Origin: JAAFHB01 sp037133495
Lineage (GTDB): Bacteria; Bacteroidota; Bacteroidia; Bacteroidales; Prolixibacteraceae
NCBI GenBank assembly: GCA_037133495.1
Contig: JBAXOA010000007.1
Span: 1-64,000, forward strand
DNA length: 64,000 nt
Reading direction: 5' to 3'
Made by a program: the position numbers and the translations under genes. The notes below the pieces were generated by a model, which saw only the letters and a program-made list of their open reading frames with translations, had not been told where the DNA came from and did not search any database. Of this stretch, positions 1 through 7,910 are shown one piece after another. Position 1 is the first letter of the stretch, and every line of letters starts with the position of its first letter.

Positions 1-1115
1 CGGTGGTGGGTGAGGGCATCGATAAATTCATGGGTGATAAAGGCATGGGAGCCGTCGTGACCCGAGTTGTGTCTAATACCCTCGGGCAACAGATCCGTTT
101 GCCACCACATCGGTTGCTGGTATGATTCTGTGATATTGGCTTTATGTTCAAATCCTGCATCATCCTTTCCGGCAACATCCGCAATCCGGACAATGGTGTG
201 GTCTTTACCCTCTTCAAGTGCCGAGAAGAACGACATTTTGTCACCACGCCATTCACCGCGCTCACCACTTTTAAAGGCTCCTTTCCAGTTTACTTCCACC
301 CTAAATGGGTGACCCTTATCGGTGGTAAAAAACGCGGTTTCATTCCAAAATGGGTTATTGTAGGGATTGTTTTTCAACAACGGACTCTGATCTCCCCATC
401 CCAGACCACTTACTTTTTTGAGTCGTTCACCCGTTACCGAGATAAGAAAAGCGGTGCAGTGAGTAGGGTAGAGGAGCGGAGGGAGGCCATGGCGCCAGGT
501 TGGTTTTTTATCTTCAAACCATAAAGTATCCAGTCCCGGATGGTTATATTCTGCCGCAGCGCTGAAAATCTCCCCAAACTGGCCTTCTTCGTGGAACTTC
601 CTGACGGATATAGTATTTTGTCGATAGACACTGGTCTCTGCCATCATATAAGTAAGGCCGGTGCTTTGAACTGTTTCTCTTAATAAGTAACACTCTTCCA
701 ACGTCATTGCAGCTGGAACTGCGCATAATACATGTTTACCCGCTTTTAATGTCATCACCACATGACGCACATGATCGGGTGCGGGAGTTGCAATAAATAC
801 CGCATCAATCTTAGGGTCCAGGATTAGTTTTTCGAGCGATTCGTAACTCTTCGGACAGTTATATACTTTCATCAGATTCTCACGGCGATCGGGACGCAGA
901 TCGCTTACCGCCTCAACAATACAGTCGGGATGTTCGTGAAACTGGAATCCGGCGCCGAATCTGCCTCCGACAATTCCGATACGGATTTTTTGACGTGTGG
1001 ACTGTTCGTACGCCATCGCCATATAGGGTGCTGCAGCGAGTGCTGTAACGCCCATTCCGGCTGTTCCTATAAATTTACGCCGGCTGGTTAGTTGGTTTGT
1101 TTTTAGTTTATTCAT
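1..1115 (-). CDS. Gfo/Idh/MocA family oxidoreductase, Tat-exported, 3' end outside window
   Basis: Reading leftward from the ATG at 1113-1115, the frame stays open to the window edge, about 371 codons. The N-terminus carries a twin-arginine signal (SRRKFIG followed by a hydrophobic stretch). A Rossmann-type segment follows (RIGIVGGRFGAGF), then the family's typical stretch around KAGKHVLCAVP, where most members have EKP; the usual lysine is replaced here by V. The gene therefore looks like a periplasmic NAD(P)-dependent sugar oxidoreductase of the Gfo/Idh/MocA superfamily. The missing EKP lysine may mean altered catalysis. Substrate cannot be read from sequence. The C-terminal part is not in the window. 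Its start region is duplicated at 2628-2686. Confidence 0.85.
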   Translation of the reverse strand, partial: MNKLKTNQLTSRRKFIGTAGMGVTALAAAPYMAMAYEQSTRQKIRIGIVGGRFGAGFQFHEHPDCIVEAVSDLRPDRRENLMKVYNCPKSYESLEKLILDPKIDAVFIATPAPDHVRHVVMTLKAGKHVLCAVPAAMTLEECYLLRETVQSTGLTYMMAETSVYRQNTISVRKFHEEGQFGEIFSAAAEYNHPGLDTLWFEDKKPTWRHGLPPLLYPTHCTAFLISVTGERLKKVSGLGWGDQSPLLKNNPYNNPFWNETAFFTTDKGHPFRVEVNWKGAFKSGERGEWRGDKMSFFSALEEGKDHTIVRIADVAGKDDAGFEHKANITESYQQPMWWQTDLLPEGIRHNSGHDGSHAFITHEFIDALTHH

Positions 1116-1158
1116 TTGGATATGATTGATTCTGTTACAAATGCGAAGATAATCCAAT
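1100..1158. repeat. 59-bp direct repeat, copy A (start region of the oxidoreductase gene)
   Basis: This stretch is matched at 2628-2686 with three mismatches in 59 positions. It covers the first codons of the oxidoreductase gene and about 43 bases of leader and promoter. The leader contains TATCTTCG on the minus strand (1144-1151), close to the Bacteroidota -7 consensus TAnnTTTG. The stop codon of the neighbouring ATPase begins at the last base of the repeat. Confidence 0.9.
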
Positions 1159-2471
1159 TAAAAAGAAAATAGATTCGAAATGGCATACAATGGGACAACA
1201 CGAATTCTATCATAAGCCGAAAAATTTTCGAGAGACAACCTTATTCCGAAATCTGATTTCTTTTCTGTTATAAACCTGTTCATGCTCTGCATCTTACCAG
1301 AGCTGCCAGATTTTACTTCAATGGGGATGACTTGTCCTTGGTATTCAATTAAATAGTCAACTTCCGCTGAACTGCCTCTTTTCTCCCGATGCCAATAATA
1401 CAATTGTCTTTTTTCATACACATTAGCATACTTAATCATTTCTATTCCAGCAAAAGCTTCAGCAATATTCCCCTTATTCAGCAAATCAATATTATTCGCG
1501 ATTAATAATTCGGAAAGCCTTAACCCTGATAATTGTTGAAATATCCCATTATCGTGTAAAAGTGCTTTAAATATTTTGTAATTAACATCGGAACCCAGTG
1601 GAATTCCTTGTCCCGAAGTATGGTAAACCTTATAAACAAGTCCTGCCATTTCAAGGAGGTCAAGGGCTTCCTTTGCCTGTGAAGGATTGGAAAGAACTCC
1701 TGCATTGGAGTATATATATTTACCTCCTGACTGTTTTACTACCGATGCCATTATTTCGCGTAGACGTAATACCGATACACGACTTTTGTACTTTGCGAAA
1801 TCATCCTTGTATGATGTCGTTATATCTGATAAGACATTTTGTGTTAAATTTATATTGCTGCTGTTCCCAATAAAGGTTTTTACTGCCTCCGGCATGCCGC
1901 CAATCATCAGAAACCGTTTAAGATAGTCCTTCAGCTTTTCATGAAATGCCGGGTTCAGTGGACTATTAAATGATGCATTTTTCTTTAATTCGATTAAAGC
2001 ATCCTCATTGTTAGCCATAAGAAATTCATCAAACGACATTGGGTACATATAGATTGAGCGGATACGGCCAACTCCCCATGATGTTAAATCTTCCAAAGCA
2101 AATTCAAGCAACGAACCGGCGGCAATAACATGTAAACCCGGCTTCGTCTCATAAAAAAACCGTAGCGATTGTATGGCTCTTGGGCAACTTTGGATTTCAT
2201 CAAAAAAAAGCAGTGTTTTGCCCTCAATCACCGGAATTCCGAAATATGCTGAGAGGTTTGTACAAATTCTGACAGAATCAAGGTTTTGATCAAAGAATTG
2301 TCGGATATCGGGGTTTTTCTCGAAGTTTACCTCAACAAAATGTTTGAAGTCCTTTGCCAATTCCCTGACGATATAAGTCTTTCCAACCTGCCTTGCTCCC
2401 CGTAGCAGTAGAACTTTATGGTTGAGATTTAATTTCCATTCTTTTAATGTACTTAAAATCGCCCGTTTCAT
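1158..2471 (-). CDS. AAA-type ATPase with DUF4143-like nuclease-fold C-terminus
   Basis: This 437-residue protein has a Walker A motif GARQVGKT at residues 25-32 and a Walker B motif LLFFDEIQ ending near residue 94. A C-terminal region around residues 370-390 (VDYLI then IPIEVKSG) fits the degenerate PD-(D/E)XK-like end of the AAA_14/DUF4143 family. Members are common in Bacteroidota genomes and often mobile; their cellular role is not established, and toxin-like or defence roles are only suggestions. It is full length for the family. Its own promoter lies at 2496-2527. It sits between two copies of a 59-bp repeat, which suggests it arrived together with a duplication of the neighbouring oxidoreductase start region. 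Confidence 0.9.
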   Translation of the reverse strand: MKRAILSTLKEWKLNLNHKVLLLRGARQVGKTYIVRELAKDFKHFVEVNFEKNPDIRQFFDQNLDSVRICTNLSAYFGIPVIEGKTLLFFDEIQSCPRAIQSLRFFYETKPGLHVIAAGSLLEFALEDLTSWGVGRIRSIYMYPMSFDEFLMANNEDALIELKKNASFNSPLNPAFHEKLKDYLKRFLMIGGMPEAVKTFIGNSSNINLTQNVLSDITTSYKDDFAKYKSRVSVLRLREIMASVVKQSGGKYIYSNAGVLSNPSQAKEALDLLEMAGLVYKVYHTSGQGIPLGSDVNYKIFKALLHDNGIFQQLSGLRLSELLIANNIDLLNKGNIAEAFAGIEMIKYANVYEKRQLYYWHREKRGSSAEVDYLIEYQGQVIPIEVKSGSSGKMQSMNRFITEKKSDFGIRLSLENFSAYDRIRVVPLYAISNLFSF

Positions 2472-2495
2472 TCGGATATAATTAAAATATCAGGG

Positions 2496-2527
2496 CAAAA
2501 TTACAAATAATTCAATCGATAATCAAG
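2496..2527 (-). promoter_or_regulatory. Predicted Bacteroidota-type promoter of the 1158-2471 ATPase
   Basis: On the minus strand TAATTTTG (2503 to 2496) matches the TAnnTTTG -7 box. CTTG at 2527 to 2524 is a plausible -33 element with a 20-base spacer. A start near 2489 would leave a leader of about 18 bases. No experimental support. Confidence 0.5.
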
Positions 2528-2627
2528 GCTAATATGTATAAATAACATTAAATAATAAGGGCAAATATTGGAAAATATGCAAATTTGTAAATATTGAATG
2601 GAGCCGGCCAGGTAGCGGGTTCGTTGG

Positions 2628-2686
2628 TTTTTAGTTTATACATCTGGATATGATTGATTCTGTTACAAATTCGAAGATAATCCAAT
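2628..2686. repeat. 59-bp direct repeat, copy B (orphan oxidoreductase start)
   Basis: This is a near-identical copy of 1100-1158, including the ATG (2641-2643, minus strand), the first codons and the TATCTTCG box. The reading frame after the start diverges at once and ends after about 31 codons. It is therefore a detached gene start and not a functional gene. It abuts the truncated DUF4236 gene. Confidence 0.85.
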
Positions 2687-2694
2687 GTTCAAGG

Positions 2695-2813
2695 TGAACA
2701 ATGAATGGGAGTGATGCTGAATTGGTTCTTATAATAGGAGATACTCCTGATCTGCTCACGTTAAGACCAAGCCCATCTCCGTAATTAATTCTTTTGCAAT
2801 AACGAATTCCCAT
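2695..2813 (-). pseudogene. Truncated DUF4236-type gene start
   Basis: Translation from ATG at 2811-2813 gives MGIRYCKRINYGDGLGLN followed by VSRSGVSPIIRTNSASLPF. This fits the N-terminal signature of DUF4236 proteins (MGxRxRKxI, a G-L-x-x-N-x-S-x-S-G core). After about 38 residues the frame runs into repeat copy B and reads unrelated sequence to a stop at 2631. The start codon overlaps the stop of the LRR gene (TAATG arrangement, bases 2811-2815), so the two genes were translationally coupled. DUF4236 function is unknown. The gene is broken by the same rearrangement that placed the 59-bp repeat here. Assignment is from memory of the family motif. Confidence 0.6.
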
Positions 2814-3808
2814 TATAGCCTTATGATTATTAAAAAAGAAAAAAGAATCACCAATACTAATACAATTATTGAAGCAATTTTTAAAAAGCCTTTTTTTGAA
2901 TCGGCAATTGGAACGATTTCCGGAATATCAGGAAGTAACTGATTACCATACATTGTTGGTGGGTTATTGGTCTGTTCAACTAAACTTTTTATGGAATATT
3001 CCGAAGTGGAATTCTCTTCTACAATTTTACCAGCTAATTCATTCAGGCTTCCTATTAAGACTGTTCTGCTTTTTGATCCCATATTTTCACTTACTATACC
3101 AGCAGCTTCAAGTTGGTCCATTATTCGTCCAGCCCTGTTATACCCAATTGAAAATCGACGTTGAATTGCCGAAGTTGAGCCTGTTTGATTTGAAACAGCG
3201 AGTATAGCAGCTTCATTAAAAAGTTCGTCCCTAATTTTCATTTCTTGCTGCTCGTAATATGGCGTATCATCAAATAAAATATTAGATATATGCTTAATTG
3301 GTTCTACATTAATTAAATTAGTGTTTCTACAATCCACTAATTTGAGATTCTTTAGCTCGATTAAGGGGTCTACATCTTTAATTTCAGTCCCTGCACAGTA
3401 AAGATACTCTAAGGAACCACAACCTTCAACTCCTTGTAAATTCACAATAGGCGTTTCATTGCATTTTAAAACCCATAAATTAGAAAAATGTAAAATTGGT
3501 TTGAGGCTTTTTACTTTTGTATTACTAATGTCAAGCTCATCTATTAAAACAAGATCACGTATTCTATCCAAGCTTACTACTTCAGTATTACTACAATTCA
3601 GTTTTCGTAAGTTATGCAAATATTGTAAGGGCTCTAAACTAATGATAGACGCACCACTGCAATCAATATCTTCGATATTTAAAATGTCTTTAATTTCATC
3701 TATATCAGGATTATGGTTTATGTCAATGGTTCGTTTAAAGATTTTTTTCCAAGTAATATCCAGATTTCTCCACCAGTCTTGTGGCTCAAAATTAGTTTCT
3801 TCAGTCAT
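2813..3808 (-). CDS. Leucine-rich-repeat protein with FtsK-gamma-like winged helix and C-terminal membrane anchor
   Basis: I chose the internal ATG at 3806-3808 (331 residues, starting MTEETNF). A longer frame from 3856 exists but its extra 16 residues look like non-coding AT-rich sequence. Residues about 42-174 form irregular leucine-rich repeats (LNCSNTEVVSL, LDISNTKVKSL, LYCAGTEIKDV). Residues about 194-254 closely resemble the gamma domain of FtsK/SpoIIIE DNA translocases: AILAVSNQTGSTSAIQRRF then IGYNRAGRIMDQLEAAGIV. In FtsK this winged helix recognises KOPS/SRS sequences. There is no ATPase motor here. The last ~24 residues are a hydrophobic segment followed by RL, so a tail-anchored membrane protein is likely. 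Its stop overlaps the start of the DUF4236 remnant. Function unknown. Confidence 0.85.
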   Translation of the reverse strand: MTEETNFEPQDWWRNLDITWKKIFKRTIDINHNPDIDEIKDILNIEDIDCSGASIISLEPLQYLHNLRKLNCSNTEVVSLDRIRDLVLIDELDISNTKVKSLKPILHFSNLWVLKCNETPIVNLQGVEGCGSLEYLYCAGTEIKDVDPLIELKNLKLVDCRNTNLINVEPIKHISNILFDDTPYYEQQEMKIRDELFNEAAILAVSNQTGSTSAIQRRFSIGYNRAGRIMDQLEAAGIVSENMGSKSRTVLIGSLNELAGKIVEENSTSEYSIKSLVEQTNNPPTMYGNQLLPDIPEIVPIADSKKGFLKIASIIVLVLVILFSFLIIIRL

Positions 3809-3909
3809 AATAATGTTTATTCTTATACTTATCAAATCAAAAGTAATCACAAACATCGGATTATATTTATTCTTAATGGGGCGAATTTGAAGAAGGTATA
3901 AAATTCATC

Positions 3910-4074
3910 TTATTTTTTGTTGGGCAAGGAAGAATCAAGTTGAAATGGATTTACATATTCTTTGATTACCTTGATTGTATTTTTGTCAAGTAGTTTATCA
4001 AGTTCAAGGAAACATTCCTTGATGTTATTTGGAATATAAACTCCATCGACATTTTCTGGTAGGGTAGGTCCCAC
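3910..4074 (-). CDS. Small unrecognised ORF or gene remnant
   Basis: From a GTG at 4072-4074 a 54-codon frame runs to TAA at 3910-3912 and reads VGPTLPENVDGVYIPNNIKE and on to a charged C-terminus. Composition is protein-like (PENVDGVYIPNNI, CFLELDKLLDK), with some resemblance to short DUF6794-type domains in Bacteroidota. An out-of-frame ATG (MEEMEDEFI then stop) lies just upstream, at about 4100. The frame may therefore be the tail of a longer gene broken by a frameshift. No clear ribosome-binding site is seen. Confidence 0.4.
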   Translation of the reverse strand: MGPTLPENVDGVYIPNNIKECFLELDKLLDKNTIKVIKEYVNPFQLDSSLPNKK

Positions 4075-4199
4075 TTTTAAATAAATTCATCCTCCATTTC
4101 TTCCATAACTCGAATTTATAGGTTTTAAATCAATTGCCAACTCAAAATGTCCCGAGATCATTAAAATTCAACTCTTTAGTTTAAATCCTTATTATTTGA

Positions 4200-4966
4200 T
4201 TACTTCTTTATTAAAAACCCACAACTGACTGGGACGCTTTCCTTTTCATCTTCTTCCTCGCTATCAGAATAATAACTCATTACCAGTATCTCTTCGGATA
4301 GGTGCTTGTTTTTAATCAGGAATATGGGTTCATCATCGGCCTGAAATCGCGATCCAATCGCATAAATAGTTTTTGTTTGGCTGAATTTTTCAATGGCAAG
4401 ATTAGTGTCAATATCAATTTGGCCGTCAATTAATTCCATTCCAAAATCAGCATTCGAATCTTTCGATCGATCAACGGCTAAGTATTCAGTGAGACGTTTC
4501 ATTGCCAATGGGTGGCCTGTAAGGAGGTTCGCATAATACGGGTTGAATTTATTATGGAAATCCCTTTCCCATTCACTTTGGATATCAAGAATAAATTTAC
4601 CATTCAGCAAGTTAACACCATCAGGTGAAAAGTTTGTCTTCTTAAAAGGAATAATAAGTTCCATCATTTTCAATTTTCTAATAATCGGCCTTTCATTTCC
4701 AGATAGACCCAGATTTGACAAGTAATCTTCAATACCCGTTGGTATGAAATCAGCACTTTCTGTCTGTAACAATGTTCAAAAATGAATGTTGCATTGTCGC
4801 CATCACAGATCCAAGTACCCTTCTTGCGATTGTTCCAATATTTCCCCATAGCCTCATCTATCACCAACCATTGGTCGTTTGTCAAGGGAAAATCTATCCG
4901 ATTACGAACGAATTCCCGGACAACTTCAGATTGAATTGGTGCAGAATTAAGTGGGATGGTCTTCAT
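4200..4966 (-). pseudogene. Unrecognised gene, apparently split by a frameshift
   Basis: Two overlapping minus-strand frames cover this stretch. The first starts at ATG 4964-4966 (MKTIPLNSAPIQSEVV) and its last ~30 residues look out of frame. The second runs to 4200 and could only start at a TTG at 4770-4772, just after an in-frame TGA. Joining them near 4772 with a -1 shift gives one protein of about 255 residues ending in an acidic patch and VPVSCGFLIKK. I do not recognise the family. It lies 11 bases after the vWA gene, so it is probably the last gene of that operon. A real mutation, a sequencing error, or a true TTG-initiated second gene are all possible. Confidence 0.6.
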
Positions 4967-4977
4967 TGTTAAAAATT

Positions 4978-5634
4978 TCAGCTATTGCCTTTTGGGGTTG
5001 ATTTTTCGTCTTTGTATAAATCAACATTTGAATCTTTCTTTTCCCTAATATTCTGACTGTATTTTCGCCTCATTGAATTTTCACTGGCAAACATTTCGTT
5101 CATTCCTGAAGATGTTTTACTAAAATGTATGGAGTTAGTAATAGAAATAGAAGCCGCAAATTTTTCAACATCATGGTCAGTTCCGATATAAGTGAATGTC
5201 CACCGGTTCAATTTAAGTTCATCGATCAGTTTTTTGATAGAACTTCCTGAATATTCTTTCGAGGCATTCTCTTCACCATCAGTAAGAATTGTAACCAACA
5301 CATCATAATCGGTTTTGCCTTCCAATACTTGACGAAGCTTTGTAAAACTAAAACCCATGGCATCATACAGCGGTGTTGAAGAATCAGGATTGTATCTCTT
5401 GTCATCAATCTGTTCCAGTTTGCTAACAGGGTCAATAAAGTGCAGAAGTTTCTGTCCACGACCGTTAAAGGTTACAAAAGAGATGAAATGCTCTTGTTCC
5501 GGGAAATCTTTTTCAACCCCTTTTACTGTTTGAACAATTTCATTAAAGCCTTGGATGATTAGTCCTTTAATGGATTCCATTGACCCACTTTCATCCAAAA
5601 TAATTAAGTTGTGTACTTGATGTTTCGTTTCCAT
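4978..5634 (-). CDS. vWA-domain protein
   Basis: The 218-residue product begins with a von Willebrand factor A fold. The MIDAS motif DESGSM is at residues 14-19 (D-x-S-x-S). The later conserved T and D fall in SSTPLYDAM and ILTDGEEN. There is no signal peptide or membrane segment, so it is probably cytoplasmic. The C-terminal ~45 residues are highly charged and look disordered. Stand-alone cytoplasmic vWA proteins bind metal and partner proteins and recur in stress (TerY-like) and defence operons. Here it follows the HD hydrolase by 128 bases and precedes the frameshifted gene by 11 bases. Partner unknown. Confidence 0.85.
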   Translation of the reverse strand: METKHQVHNLIILDESGSMESIKGLIIQGFNEIVQTVKGVEKDFPEQEHFISFVTFNGRGQKLLHFIDPVSKLEQIDDKRYNPDSSTPLYDAMGFSFTKLRQVLEGKTDYDVLVTILTDGEENASKEYSGSSIKKLIDELKLNRWTFTYIGTDHDVEKFAASISITNSIHFSKTSSGMNEMFASENSMRRKYSQNIREKKDSNVDLYKDEKSTPKGNS

Positions 5635-5762
5635 AATTTCTGCTCTTTAAATGTTAATCTGTGATATTAAAGAACAAAGGTATTTGGCTGGAGTGCCAAA
5701 AGATGTCATACCTGAAATCTGTAACAACTTATTTGAAAATGGATAAGTAGAAGTCTTCTTTC

Positions 5763-6338
5763 TTACATCAAAAATTCAACCGCATTTGATAACCTCCGTG
5801 AAATATCAGACAATGGTTGTCCGAAATCTAAAGATCGATTCTCAAAAGCCTTGGCGATTGATAAGTAATTCCAAGCCTGGTCAGCTTTGGGAGCATTAAA
5901 CCTTTCCCAGATTTTGTCCCCAATTGAATTCCAATCTTCCCGAATGGCATTTACATTATCGAGTTTGTCAGCACATATAACAAGAAGCTGTTCATTTGTA
6001 GCTTCATTTAGTATAAAATCAATGGTATGTTGTTTCCTTTCCTTCCAACTGGCCTGCTTATCTTCCAACTTCTTTAAATGTTCAGGTTCAGAAGCCCCAT
6101 GCACAATTGAGGCAACTCGTCGGCCGAATTTAATTTCAATATCCTCAATGGTTACTGAAGTGTCTTCAACCGAATCATGCAATATGCCAGCGGTTACAAC
6201 TTCCTCTTCGCATCCACTATCAAGAAGAATTTTCATGACATTCATCAAGTGATAAATGTAGGGTATGCTGGTACCCTTCCTGTACTGTCCGCTGTGAGCT
6301 TCAGATACTAACTTTATTGCATTGAATAACATATCCAT
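5763..6338 (-). CDS. RelA/SpoT-type HD hydrolase (small alarmone hydrolase-like)
   Basis: This 191-residue protein is a single HD domain like the hydrolase half of RelA/SpoT and small MESH1-type enzymes. Metal ligands expected in that family are present: H30 in YIYH, H54-D55 in LHDSVEDT, and D124 in CADKLDN. The pattern RKGTSIPYIYH is the usual first motif of SpoT hydrolases. There is no synthetase, TGS or ACT domain. The likely activity is removal of a 3'-pyrophosphate from (p)ppGpp or a related nucleotide. It starts 6 bases after the OGG-like gene and is surely cotranscribed. In this neighbourhood it could act on a signalling nucleotide or on NADPH; this is inference. Confidence 0.85.
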   Translation of the reverse strand: MDMLFNAIKLVSEAHSGQYRKGTSIPYIYHLMNVMKILLDSGCEEEVVTAGILHDSVEDTSVTIEDIEIKFGRRVASIVHGASEPEHLKKLEDKQASWKERKQHTIDFILNEATNEQLLVICADKLDNVNAIREDWNSIGDKIWERFNAPKADQAWNYLSIAKAFENRSLDFGQPLSDISRRLSNAVEFLM

Positions 6339-6344
6339 AATTTA

Positions 6345-7211
6345 TTAATTCATAGGAACCATTCCTTTTAGATTCTGACCATACTCAAATAAGAACATTT
6401 CCACCTGGTCTGGTTTTAAATGTAGCTGATCCGCAATCTCGTGTGAAAAGGATAAGTATTCTATATAATTATCAACTGCATTTTCATATCTGAGTTTTTT
6501 GAACTTTTCAATCCCCTTATCACAAAATATATTTGAGTTTATGGCGCTTATTACACGTTGGTCCAGAATAAGAGCTCGATATGATTCAACAGTTAACCGC
6601 ATGAAATATAAAAACTTCGTCAATGTAGAAAGTCCTAGACCTCCGATCTTCAGTACTTCTTTAATATCTCCAATAGTGATATCACCTTTGTCTTTTAGAT
6701 TAGTGAGTAAGATTTTTATCTCTGAAAAGTTAGGCTCTTTTAAAACATTCTCAATATTTCTACCTCTACCTCTTGTCGGATATCCCCACATAAGAATCTT
6801 AATTAGAAGTATTTCAATAGGTTGATCATGAAAGAGCTCAAATCTCGATATTAATATTCTGTGATCCTTCTTCTGTTTAACATTAGGATTTATTATGTCA
6901 TTCAAGTTGAAAATTTTCTCAAGGTATTCCTCTGATATTAAATCCTCCCAATTACCCCTTTTTATTTCAAATGCCTGTTCCATAAAAGGTAGTACACTGA
7001 TTAATATTTTATAATCTGATATTTTCATTTCCTTTCTTTTTCTCCCTGATCTCGCCATTCCTTCATATATTCTGACAGTCTGACTTTTCGCCTCTTCAAA
7101 AGTGAAGGGATGCTTCTGCATCTCCTTGACTTCTTCAAATGCTGCTTTACTTCTTTCCTGATGGTAAGCGTTTAGTGCTGTAGATCCGTCTGTAAGATTG
7201 TGCTTTTTCAT
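6345..7211 (-). CDS. OGG-fold (8-oxoguanine glycosylase-like) protein
   Basis: The 288-residue product has a helix-hairpin-helix-like stretch at residues 188-204 (KIGGLGLSTLTKFLYFM), followed by ALILDQRVI with an aspartate at 217. This order, hairpin with a lysine then a D-x-R-V segment, is seen in a divergent bacterial OGG-like group of the HhH DNA glycosylase superfamily. The first ~100 residues are not recognisable. A predicted role is base excision or recognition of modified DNA, in the cytoplasm. It is tightly linked (6 bases) to the HD hydrolase. Family assignment rests on a short motif only; a non-enzymatic DNA-binding protein is the alternative. Confidence 0.65.
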   Translation of the reverse strand: MKKHNLTDGSTALNAYHQERSKAAFEEVKEMQKHPFTFEEAKSQTVRIYEGMARSGRKRKEMKISDYKILISVLPFMEQAFEIKRGNWEDLISEEYLEKIFNLNDIINPNVKQKKDHRILISRFELFHDQPIEILLIKILMWGYPTRGRGRNIENVLKEPNFSEIKILLTNLKDKGDITIGDIKEVLKIGGLGLSTLTKFLYFMRLTVESYRALILDQRVISAINSNIFCDKGIEKFKKLRYENAVDNYIEYLSFSHEIADQLHLKPDQVEMFLFEYGQNLKGMVPMN

Positions 7212-7298
7212 GACTATATTTTTCCAAATGAAAACATTTATTGTATTGAAATTAAAGAGATTATGATTTTCCCTGTTTTTTTAAATTAGACGGAACTA

Positions 7299-7910
7299 TT
7301 AAGATTTTTCGTATAATTTAATTGCAGGCTTAATAACTTTCTCAAGTAATTCCTCACTTGAATTTATATCAAGTAGTTTGACTTTCCCGAAATGACCACT
7401 AATTTTAAATGTTCCATCCCCGTATTCTAAATCAGGAAATGTGGAGAATAATTTATTGTCAACGTATTCTAAAGTTCCCATGAGATTTTCAAACTTCTTC
7501 ACCCAATCCTTTTTTTTACTTATGTTATAAAATACTCCAAACATTAATTTAGGTTCAGAAAGACTCTTCTCATCTAAAACAATTTTAAAATATAAAACTT
7601 TCAATAGTTCATTAATTTCAGTAACAGTCTGACTTGTCGTGGATTCTTCATTATTTTTTTCTGCAAATGCAACTGAAAATTTCCTCATTAACCAGAAATT
7701 AACATTATTTGGTTCCAATCCAGTTGAACTCCTTGCACTAACGCTATAACCACTTGGTTTCAATATTTGAAACTGATAATTGTCTATCTCAGCCAATTGT
7801 CCTTCAATTTCTTTAATTAAATAGGACGATTCGAAATAAAGTTTCTGAATAAAATCGAACGCATTTTTTATTTGCGTGGCAACTTCTGAAGATTTAGGAT
7901 TTGTTGTCAT
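7299..7910 (-). CDS. Hypothetical protein paired with the nuclease gene
   Basis: I do not recognise this 203-residue soluble protein. It has no signal peptide or membrane segment. It starts with a predicted helical region, has a middle section rich in beta-like alternation (LLKVLYFKIVLDEK, PKLMFGVFYNI), and ends in a charged helix. Its start overlaps the last 17 bases of the upstream PD-(D/E)XK gene, so the two are translationally coupled. That linkage suggests a complex subunit, specificity partner or inhibitor of the nuclease-like protein. No further function is supported. Confidence 0.8.
   Translation of the reverse strand: MTTNPKSSEVATQIKNAFDFIQKLYFESSYLIKEIEGQLAEIDNYQFQILKPSGYSVSARSSTGLEPNNVNFWLMRKFSVAFAEKNNEESTTSQTVTEINELLKVLYFKIVLDEKSLSEPKLMFGVFYNISKKKDWVKKFENLMGTLEYVDNKLFSTFPDLEYGDGTFKISGHFGKVKLLDINSSEELLEKVIKPAIKLYEKS

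Noticed and set aside
67..726. Several short reading frames near the left edge, both strands
   Set aside because: All lie inside the oxidoreductase coding frame and have no protein-like composition or ribosome-binding site.
5763..6338. HD protein considered as a Cas3-type HD nuclease or CRISPR component
   Set aside because: Motif order and spacing (H30, H54-D55, D124 with VEDT) match RelA/SpoT hydrolases, and no cas genes or repeats are nearby.
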